Part shown: positions 1 through 4,682 of the stretch, in pieces | Layout of the letters: each line of letters begins with the position of its first letter | How positions within the stretch are numbered: the stretch's first letter is position 1 | NCBI GenBank assembly: GCA_031288435.1 | Contig: JAITRK010000095.1 | Coordinates: 1 to 6,219, forward strand | From: Holosporaceae bacterium | Lineage (GTDB): Bacteria; Pseudomonadota; Alphaproteobacteria; UBA3830 | Direction of reading: 5' to 3' | DNA: 6,219 nt | Translations under genes and position numbers: made by a program | Notes under the pieces: generated by a model | What the model saw: the letters and a program-made list of their open reading frames with translations, nothing else | Database searches by the model: none | What the model was told of the DNA's origin: nothing

Positions 1-1
1 A

Positions 2-1018
2 GCGGGCATGGGCGGCGGCACCGGTACCGGAGCGGCTCCGGTCATAGCGAGATTGGCTAAGGAACAGGGCGTTTTGACAGTTGGGGTTATAACGAAGCCA
101 TTTCACTTCGAGGGAACGAATCGAATGCGCACTGCCGAGAGAGGCATTGATGAGCTACAGCAGTTCGTGGATACGCTGATAATAATTCCAAACCAAAATC
201 TATTTAGAGTGGCAAACGAAAAGACCACATTCGCCGACGCCTTCAAAATGGCTGACGATGTGCTGCGTTCCGGAGTTCAGGGCGTTACCGATCTCATGGT
301 TATGCCTGGGCTAATTAACCTGGATTTTGCAGACATCAGAACAGTCATGAGCGAAATGGGCAAAGCCATGATGGGAACCGGAGACGCCGAAGGCGAAAAA
401 CGGGCGCTGGAGGCTGCTGAGGCTGCCATATCGAATCCTTTGTTGGACGACGTTTCAATGAAAGGTGCGCGCGGCATACTTATCAATATTACCGGCGGAT
501 ACGATCTAACGCTATATGAAGTTGACGAAGCAGCAAACAGAATTCGTGAAGAAGTTGATCCCGAGGCTCGAATAATATTTGGCTCCACATTTAGTGAAAA
601 AATGAATGGACGTATGCGGGTTTCCGTGGTGGCCACAGGCATAGACGCAGCTGCTGTTCAGGAGAAAAAACAGGCATTCGAAGAAATATCTGCCGTAAAA
701 ATGGCTAAAAAGGAACCAGCATTTGGCGGAGAAGGAGATCTGCGTGTTGTATCTAACTCTGACGCGTCGTTTATGCCATCGGAATCCAACGAGAGAAATG
801 TCGCTTCGGCCACCGCAAATAGCGTGATGCTTGATAGTGCGCGAGAAGAAAGGAAAAAATCGCCGTCTTTGTTTGAACGTCTCACCGGCATGAAGAGGTT
901 TTCCTCTGGCAAGAAGGAGGACTATGTCGTGCAACAAGTATCAAAGCCGTCGCTGCCGCCACAAAAAACTCATGAAGAAGACCTGGAAATTCCTGCTTTC
1001 CTACGCAGAAATTCCTAG
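2..1018 (+). CDS. ftsZ: Cell division protein FtsZ (5'-truncated by window edge)
   Basis: Tubulin-like GTPase that polymerises into the cytokinetic Z ring at mid-cell. The reading frame is open from base 2, so the first in-frame ATG (base 8) is internal and not the start. The frame opens with the tubulin signature GMGGGTGTG, which lies near residue 105 in other FtsZ proteins, so about 100 N-terminal residues are missing. The T7 synergy loop GLINLDFAD, which supplies the catalytic acidic residues to the neighbouring subunit, is encoded at about 308-334. The C-terminal tubulin-like domain follows to about base 680, then a variable hydrophilic linker of roughly 90-100 residues, and finally the conserved C-terminal peptide [14 protein letters not shown], the anchor for FtsA and other partners; the IPAFLRR form is typical of Alphaproteobacteria. 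Nothing suggests a broken gene. The next gene is hpf, whereas lpxC often follows ftsZ in other proteobacteria. No convincing terminator follows, so read-through into hpf is likely. Confidence 0.97.
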   Translation, partial: AGMGGGTGTGAAPVIARLAKEQGVLTVGVITKPFHFEGTNRMRTAERGIDELQQFVDTLIIIPNQNLFRVANEKTTFADAFKMADDVLRSGVQGVTDLMVMPGLINLDFADIRTVMSEMGKAMMGTGDAEGEKRALEAAEAAISNPLLDDVSMKGARGILINITGGYDLTLYEVDEAANRIREEVDPEARIIFGSTFSEKMNGRMRVSVVATGIDAAAVQEKKQAFEEISAVKMAKKEPAFGGEGDLRVVSNSDASFMPSESNERNVASATANSVMLDSAREERKKSPSLFERLTGMKRFSSGKKEDYVVQQVSKPSLPPQKTHEEDLEIPAFLRRNS

Positions 1019-1086
1019 TTGTTATAGGAAGATAGGCTAATTCTTCAGCCGTATCATATTAGGTTGTTTTAGTAAGAGGGAGTGAC

Positions 1087-1641
1087 ATGAAGTTTTCGTT
1101 TTCCGGTCGCCATGTGGAAATTGGCGACGCATTCGCAGATAAAGCAAAGGATGCTTGCACTGCTCTAGCCAATAAATATGGGACAGAGTTTATAGATTTA
1201 TCCATAGTAATAAAAAAAGAGAACTATTTGTTTGTTTGTGATATAACAGCAAAAACAAAGAACGGAGAGTCGCATCACGCCAGCAATTCTGCCAACGATC
1301 CGGCGATAAGTTTTGATGGGGCGCTGCAAAAGGTAGACCAGCAGATGGGCAGAAAGAAAAAAACTTGCAGAAATTCCTGTAAAGATCAGGCAGTAGAAAA
1401 AATAAGCTACGACAATTCGTTTAACGAAAGAGAATCAGCCGCCATCATCGCCGAAATTCTGGATGATTTGCCGTTATTAAGCGTCAGCGATGCTGCCGAT
1501 CTCCTAAGTAATACAAAAAGAGTACTTGTATTTGAAAATATTTCCAATAAAACTGTGAATGTGGTTTATTGGCGAGAGGACGGTAATATTGGATGGATAG
1601 ATTATAAAAATCCATATGAGAAACAATTTGAACCGTTGTAG
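1087..1641 (+). CDS. hpf: Long-form ribosome hibernation promoting factor (HPF/RaiA family)
   Basis: Ribosome-binding stasis factor of 184 residues. Residues 1-95 match the HPF/YfiA fold (MKFSFSGRHVEIGDAF at the start, later ISFDGALQKVDQQMGRKKK), which sits in the mRNA/tRNA channel of the 30S subunit. After a low-complexity linker (about 96-124), residues 130-175 match the C-terminal domain of long HPF: LLSVSDAADLL, VLVFENISNKTVNVVYWREDG and IGWIDY correspond to the family's dimerisation segment, which pairs two 70S ribosomes into 100S dimers. ATG 1087 is chosen because the family N-terminus begins there and a strong Shine-Dalgarno (AAGAGGGAG, ending at 1082) precedes it. The final residues (YKNPYEKQFEPL) extend slightly beyond the usual end. 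In many alphaproteobacteria this gene sits near rpoN/ptsN, so its place after ftsZ is unusual. The region 1019-1086 contains a TATCAT (1052-1057) but no good -35. Confidence 0.88.
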   Translation: MKFSFSGRHVEIGDAFADKAKDACTALANKYGTEFIDLSIVIKKENYLFVCDITAKTKNGESHHASNSANDPAISFDGALQKVDQQMGRKKKTCRNSCKDQAVEKISYDNSFNERESAAIIAEILDDLPLLSVSDAADLLSNTKRVLVFENISNKTVNVVYWREDGNIGWIDYKNPYEKQFEPL

Positions 1642-1646
1642 ATAAA

Positions 1647-2492
1647 ATGGAATTCGTCAGCTGTGCAAAGTGGATATTGTCAGGTGAACATACTGTAGTT
1701 CGTGGTGGCAAGGCCATCGTATTTCCGCTGAATTGCTACAAATGTTCCCTATTCTATGAAGAAGCCGATGAATTGATAATCGACAAGGATCTTCCCTATC
1801 GGGATATATTTATTTCTTTGCTGCATAGAGCAGCGATTCTGACTAATTCGGATTTTCATAAAGTACGCGGGAAAATTACAGAAAAAACCGACATCCCTGT
1901 GGAATCAGGCCTTGGAAGCTCTGCGGCCATTTGTCGAAACGTGGCCAATATTTTCATGTATCTGGGATTTTGCGACGACGTTGCGTCGCTGGCTCGCTGG
2001 CTTGAGGATACCTTCCATGGTAAAAGCAGCGGGCTAGATATTAGCGTTGCCATGATTAACAAGCCACTGGTATTTCAGCAAAACAGAATTATCGATGTTC
2101 TGGAAAAACCTTTTCTAGAGCAGCTCATGCTCAGCTATTCCGGCCGGAAATCTTGCACGTCACGCTGCGCAGAAATAATCGAGACTCTTCATCGCAATGA
2201 CTGCGCCAAAGCCGACGAGCTGGACGCCATGATGAATCAAGCTTCTGATCTCTGCGAGCATGGCGTGAGAAATTCCGATTTTAACAAGCTAAAGGAAGGC
2301 ATCAATCTTGGAAATCAGGTTTTTCATCAATGGGATCTGTGTGACACAAATCTTGATGATCACATGAATTTTTTGACTTCGATCGGAGCAGTAGCGTCAA
2401 AACCTATAGGATCAGGACTTGGTGGCTATGTGGTAAGTCTATGGGAAAAACAGCCCAAAAAATACGCAGATATTTGTTTGACTTTCCAATAG
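1647..2492 (+). CDS. GHMP-family kinase, mevalonate kinase-like
   Basis: Cytoplasmic small-molecule kinase of 281 residues, most like mevalonate kinase (ATP + mevalonate to 5-phosphomevalonate). All three GHMP motifs are visible: an N-terminal strand with KWILSGEHTVVRGGKA (residues 9-23; SGEH is the mevalonate-kinase form), the glycine-rich ATP loop IPVESGLGSSAA (83-94), and the C-terminal KPIGSGLGGYVVSL (252-265). FHGKSSGLD (123-131) carries the presumed catalytic Asp131, and Glu120 lies 11 residues upstream, matching the Glu/Asp spacing of the Mg2+ ligand and base in animal mevalonate kinase. Oddities: motif 1 reads CAK instead of the usual PGK, and at 281 residues the protein is somewhat short. 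ATG 1647 is the only canonical start, since a stop lies in frame at 1629-1631. It has no clear Shine-Dalgarno and lies 5 nt after the hpf stop, so translational coupling is likely. No other mevalonate-pathway gene is present, so the substrate remains inferred; another GHMP kinase specificity is possible. Confidence 0.8.
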   Translation: MEFVSCAKWILSGEHTVVRGGKAIVFPLNCYKCSLFYEEADELIIDKDLPYRDIFISLLHRAAILTNSDFHKVRGKITEKTDIPVESGLGSSAAICRNVANIFMYLGFCDDVASLARWLEDTFHGKSSGLDISVAMINKPLVFQQNRIIDVLEKPFLEQLMLSYSGRKSCTSRCAEIIETLHRNDCAKADELDAMMNQASDLCEHGVRNSDFNKLKEGINLGNQVFHQWDLCDTNLDDHMNFLTSIGAVASKPIGSGLGGYVVSLWEKQPKKYADICLTFQ

Positions 2493-2507
2493 TCTTGTGA
2501 ATAGAAT
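2478..2507 (+). promoter_or_regulatory. Candidate sigma-70 promoter for the FYDLN gene
   Basis: TTGACT (2478-2483) and TAGAAT (2502-2507) each match five of six consensus bases and are separated by 18 bp. This would start transcription near 2514, about 30 nt before the FYDLN ATG. The -35 lies inside the 3' end of the kinase gene. A second, poorer pairing, TTGTGA (2495-2500) with TTATAA (2519-2524), is also possible. Both overlap the dyad at 2495-2512. Assigned by eye. Confidence 0.4.
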
Positions 2508-2512
2508 CACAA
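2495..2512. promoter_or_regulatory. Perfect dyad TTGTGA-N6-TCACAA, CRP/FNR-type operator candidate
   Basis: Two perfect 6-bp inverted arms flank a 6-bp spacer (ATAGAA), immediately after the kinase stop codon. The core TGTGA-N6-TCACA is the CRP consensus half-site pair, with the right spacing. It covers the candidate -10 at 2502-2507 and is only about 35-50 bp upstream of the FYDLN start, so a bound protein would be expected to block that promoter. As RNA it could form a 6-bp stem with a 6-nt loop, but it is AT-rich and lacks a following U run, so terminator function is less likely. Arms and spacing are seen directly; the regulator is inferred, and no CRP/FNR gene is in the window. Confidence 0.5.
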
Positions 2513-2545
2513 CCTAAATTATAACTGAGGAAAGGCAAATACAAT

Positions 2546-2827
2546 ATGAATAGAAAAGATTGGGGCATTAAAAGGGTGTGTCATAGCTGTAGCGCTCGTT
2601 TCTATGATTTTAATAAGTCTCCCATAATTTGCCCCGCCTGCGGCGCAGCGTTCGATCTTGAATATCAATACAAGAGAAAAACAAAGAGCTTTTATGAGAA
2701 AAACGAGGATGTGGAAGATATTCCTGTAGATAATGAAATTCTGGAGGATGAAGAAGTCGACGACGCCATTACAACACTGGAAGATGGCGAAGATATATCG
2801 ATCGATGACGATGCGAAAGATAGATAG
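2546..2827 (+). CDS. FYDLN-acid domain zinc-ribbon protein, function unknown
   Basis: Small protein of 93 residues from the FYDLN_acid family (TIGR02300-type), known mainly from Alphaproteobacteria and without an established function. The N-terminus WGIKRVCHSCSARFYDFNKSP contains the family motif as FYDFN instead of FYDLN. Two CxxC knuckles (Cys12/Cys15 and Cys29/Cys32) should bind one zinc ion. The tail from about residue 53 is strongly acidic (runs such as EDVEDIP, EDEEVDD and EDISIDDDAKD), as the family name implies. A good Shine-Dalgarno, GAGGAAAGG (2527-2535), supports ATG 2546. The candidate promoter and dyad at 2478-2512 lie directly upstream. The 3' end probably overlaps the start of the DUF2155 gene, which suggests co-transcription. 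A nucleic-acid- or ribosome-related role is conceivable from the zinc ribbon but not shown. Confidence 0.88.
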   Translation: MNRKDWGIKRVCHSCSARFYDFNKSPIICPACGAAFDLEYQYKRKTKSFYEKNEDVEDIPVDNEILEDEEVDDAITTLEDGEDISIDDDAKDR

Positions 2828-3287
2828 AAAGCTTCGCAGTGATAATGCGATGTCGCATGTCTGTTTCTTCAGGATCGCTGTTGTTTTTGTCTGTTGCGGA
2901 GGGCTTTTCCCAATGGAAACTGCTCCTGTTAGCGCTGCGAACTGGAATGAGAATGAAGATATAGACGAGCAACGCGATGAACCAGACGAATCTCTTTGGG
3001 AATCTCATCCGGAAGAAATCGACAGTGCAAATATACAGATTCTCGATAAAATCAGCGGCAAAGTTTTTCGGCATAAAATAAAGCTGAATCGTCCGATTAC
3101 GTTCGGCAGCATAATACTTAAGCTTAGAAGGTGTTTTAGGAATAGTCCCGAGGACGATCGAGAGGTATACGCATACATAGAGGCTTTTGAAAACAAAAAA
3201 AAGATATTCTCCGAATGGAAATTCGCCTCCTACCCTTCCATAAATGTGCTGGAGCATCCGGTTTATGATGTCCGTGTCGAATATTAA
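2811..3287 (+). CDS. Secreted DUF2155 family protein, function unknown
   Basis: About 158 residues if started at ATG 2811. The C-terminal part matches DUF2155, a family of exported proteins found mostly in Alphaproteobacteria: IQILDKISGKVFRHKI (75-90), ITFGSIILKLRRC (96-108), then IFSEWKFASYPSINVLEHPVYDV (132-154, in two parts), with FAS-P-NVLEHPVYDV the clearest signature. The N-terminus has basic residues, a hydrophobic core (FFRIAVVFVCCGGLF) and a likely signal-peptidase site after PVSA (residue 42), so the mature protein is probably periplasmic. An acidic low-complexity stretch (about 44-71) precedes the domain. The start is uncertain: ATG 2811 overlaps the FYDLN gene by 17 bp, ATG 2850 would give 145 residues with a shorter signal peptide, and neither has a clear Shine-Dalgarno. 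The frame is open back to at least 2733, but the residues encoded there look like an out-of-frame reading of the FYDLN tail. The Cys usually found at the extreme C-terminus, as I recall the family, is Tyr here. Confidence 0.85.
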   Translation: MRKIDRKLRSDNAMSHVCFFRIAVVFVCCGGLFPMETAPVSAANWNENEDIDEQRDEPDESLWESHPEEIDSANIQILDKISGKVFRHKIKLNRPITFGSIILKLRRCFRNSPEDDREVYAYIEAFENKKKIFSEWKFASYPSINVLEHPVYDVRVEY

Positions 3288-3305
3288 CGCCATGCAACAT
3301 ATAAT
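3277..3305 (+). promoter_or_regulatory. Candidate promoter for rplS
   Basis: A perfect TATAAT (3300-3305) lies 17 bp downstream of TCGAAT (3277-3282), which shares only three bases with the -35 consensus. Initiation near 3312 would leave a leader of about 57 nt before L19, with a T-rich start. The -35 falls within the last codons of the DUF2155 gene. This is a weak call because the region is AT-rich. Confidence 0.4.
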
Positions 3306-3355
3306 TTGAATTTTTTACAGCTTTGTGCTATTGAATACTTATCATTGTTATATCT

Positions 3356-3363
3356 GGAAGAGG
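3356..3363 (+). promoter_or_regulatory. Ribosome binding site that sets the rplS start
   Basis: GGAAGAGG ends 5 nt before ATG 3369. The frame is open further upstream to a TTG at 3306, but the upstream 21 codons have no Shine-Dalgarno and no L19 similarity, so this site places the true start at 3369. Confidence 0.8.
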
Positions 3364-3368
3364 CGGTT

Positions 3369-3731
3369 ATGAATATTTTACAAAAGCTGGAAAAACGTAA
3401 ATGCGAGGAATTGCTTATCGACAAAAGTATACCTGCTTTTGCTCCCGGCGATACGCTGAAGGTTTTTGTGAAAGTGGTTGATGGCGAAAAGGAGCGCATG
3501 CAGTTGTTCGAGGGTGTGTGCATAGCAAGACGCAACCGCGGCGCAGGCTCTTCATTTACCGTTAGAAAGATTTCGTTCGGCGAGGGAGTCGAAAGAATTT
3601 TCCCACTGCACTCGCCAAATCTGCGCATAGAAGTTGTTCGGCGCGGATCCGTCGCCCGTTCTAAGCTGTATTATCTTCGCGATAGAGTCGGCAAGGCGTC
3701 TCGAATAGCGGAAAAAAATGTGAATGTATAA
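3369..3731 (+). CDS. rplS: 50S ribosomal protein L19
   Basis: Large-subunit ribosomal protein located at the 30S-50S interface; 120 residues, normal for the family. The start MNILQKLEK is the usual alphaproteobacterial L19 N-terminus. Later come [23 protein letters not shown] (about 19-41, in two parts), [35 protein letters not shown], and [26 protein letters not shown] near the end. The segment SPNLRIEVV looks one residue shorter than the common SPNIxxIEVV form. The gene normally closes an rpsP-rimM-trmD-rplS operon. Here it follows a DUF2155 gene after an 81-nt gap and precedes lgt, so the operon has been broken up or rearranged in this lineage. No leader structure resembling a known L19 autoregulatory element was recognised. 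Confidence 0.97.
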   Translation: MNILQKLEKRKCEELLIDKSIPAFAPGDTLKVFVKVVDGEKERMQLFEGVCIARRNRGAGSSFTVRKISFGEGVERIFPLHSPNLRIEVVRRGSVARSKLYYLRDRVGKASRIAEKNVNV

Positions 3732-3732
3732 T
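3727..3732 (+). promoter_or_regulatory. Possible -10 element upstream of lgt
   Basis: An exact TATAAT overlaps the rplS stop codon, about 50 nt before the lgt ATG. No acceptable -35 lies 16-18 bp upstream; the nearest resemblance, TCGAAT at 3701-3706, is 20 bp away. It may be coincidental in AT-rich sequence. Confidence 0.25.
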
Positions 3733-3782
3733 ATCGGATATGTTTCGATGCGCTGCCATTGGTTGCGTAGCTCGGACTGCTA

Positions 3783-4583
3783 ATGGTTTGCAATTTTTCC
3801 AGGGTCGCGTTTTTTGTGTTCGGATATCCTGTGCACTGGTATTCGCTGGCATACATATTTGGTCTCCTGATAGCTGTATATATAACTAATTGGCTAGCGA
3901 AAAAAAGCTGCAGAGAATTCCAAAAAGAATTTATCAGCGAATTTATTGACTACGCCATAGTTGGAATCATCCTGGGTGGTAGACTGGGACATGTGCTGCT
4001 GTACGATTTCGATTATTACGCTGCCAATCCTGAAGAAATACTAAAAATATGGAAGGGAGGCATGTCCTTCTACGGAGGATTCAGCGGAGTGATTGCCGCC
4101 GCCTACCTGTTCTGCAGAAGTCGAGATCTGGCGTTTCTGAAATTTATGGATTTATGGACTGTCAGCGTACCTATAGGTTTATTTTTGGGTCGCGTAGCAA
4201 ACTTTATAAATGGCGAATTGCTTGGGAAAAAAACCGACGTTGCCTGGGCTGTTATTTTTCGGGACGGCGCGCCAAGGCATCCTAGCCAGTTGTACGAGGC
4301 ATTTTGCGAAGGGATACTGCTTTTTATCCTGCTGCTATCGTCTTTTTTCCACGGAAACGGATACAGGGAATCTGGGCGGCTGTGCGGAACATTTTGCGCT
4401 GGCTACGGAATTGCCAGGTTCGTTTGCGAATTTTTTCGGGAAGTGGACTCCGAATTCAGCAGCCAATTGTTGCTGGCGACTGGAATGAATATAAATCAAT
4501 ACATGAGCATTGGATTATTTATGCTTGGAATATACTTGCTGTATGGCCGCCAGACAAATTATGGTAGTGGCTCTACTGCGTAG
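3783..4583 (+). CDS. lgt: Prolipoprotein diacylglyceryl transferase
   Basis: Inner-membrane enzyme of 266 residues that transfers diacylglycerol from phosphatidylglycerol to the lipobox cysteine of prolipoproteins, the first step of lipoprotein maturation. Conserved features relative to E. coli Lgt: HWYSLAY (Tyr20, equivalent to Y26); GGMSFYGGFSG (93-103); GRVANFINGELLG (136-148; Arg137, Asn140, Glu145 and Gly148 equivalent to R143, N146, E151 and G154); RHPSQLYEAF (165-174); and YGIARFVCEFFRE (208-220; Tyr208, Arg212 and Glu216 equivalent to Y235, R239 and E243). Several hydrophobic segments fit the multi-pass topology. The main oddity is Tyr97 at the position of essential His103. ATG 3783 is the likely start because a stop lies in frame at 3768-3770; its Shine-Dalgarno is very weak (GGA at 3774-3776). 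The lipoprotein pathway partners lspA and lnt are not in the window. Confidence 0.95.
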   Translation: MVCNFSRVAFFVFGYPVHWYSLAYIFGLLIAVYITNWLAKKSCREFQKEFISEFIDYAIVGIILGGRLGHVLLYDFDYYAANPEEILKIWKGGMSFYGGFSGVIAAAYLFCRSRDLAFLKFMDLWTVSVPIGLFLGRVANFINGELLGKKTDVAWAVIFRDGAPRHPSQLYEAFCEGILLFILLLSSFFHGNGYRESGRLCGTFCAGYGIARFVCEFFREVDSEFSSQLLLATGMNINQYMSIGLFMLGIYLLYGRQTNYGSGSTA

Positions 4584-4592
4584 TACCAGGAG

Positions 4593-4616
4593 TTTACATT
4601 TTCCTTTACATTTTCC
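4593..4616. repeat. Two-copy perfect 12-bp tandem repeat upstream of hppA
   Basis: TTTACATTTTCC occurs twice head to tail with no mismatch (4593-4604 and 4605-4616). It lies 10 bp after the lgt stop codon and ends 6 bp before the hppA -35 hexamer. The one-turn (12-bp) spacing would put both copies on nearly the same face of the helix, so paired binding sites or an UP-like element are possible. A chance slippage duplication is equally consistent with the sequence. Confidence 0.85.
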
Positions 4617-4622
4617 TAAAAT

Positions 4623-4651
4623 TTGATATCCCGCTTGTTTTGTGAGATAAT
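4623..4651 (+). promoter_or_regulatory. Strong candidate sigma-70 promoter for hppA
   Basis: TTGATA (4623-4628) and GATAAT (4646-4651) each match five of six consensus bases, with an ideal 17-bp spacer, and TGA just before the -10 gives an extended -10 motif. Initiation near 4658 would leave a short leader of about 25 nt containing the hppA Shine-Dalgarno. This is the best promoter match in the window. Confidence 0.72.
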
Positions 4652-4682
4652 ATACCGCTATTCAGTTTTAGGAGTGTTTGTC

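Noticed and set aside
277..937. Three - strand open frames (277-642, 512-937, 658-912) inside ftsZ
   Set aside because: They are antisense to well-conserved FtsZ sequence and overlap each other; no recognisable motifs or ribosome binding sites.
1027..1050. Possible terminator after ftsZ (GAAGA/TCTTC or GGCT/AGCC pairings)
   Set aside because: Stems are only 4-5 bp, mutually exclusive, with 8-9 nt loops and no U tract.
1052..1057. TATCAT as a -10 for an hpf promoter
   Set aside because: The sequence 16-18 bp upstream has at most three matches to a -35 and no extended -10, so it was not called.
2769..3293. Open frame of 174 codons on the - strand across the DUF2155 gene
   Set aside because: Fully antisense to a frame with clear DUF2155 motifs; its translation resembles no family I recognise.
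3306..3368. Upstream extension of L19 from TTG 3306
   Set aside because: The 21 extra codons lack L19 similarity, and a good Shine-Dalgarno precedes ATG 3369.
3756..3786. CCATT…AATGG pairing that could hide the lgt start codon
   Set aside because: Five base pairs around a 21-nt loop is too weak to support a regulatory hairpin.
4049..4567. Three + strand open frames in other frames within lgt
   Set aside because: Lgt motifs are continuous in the main frame across the whole region; these are frame shadows.
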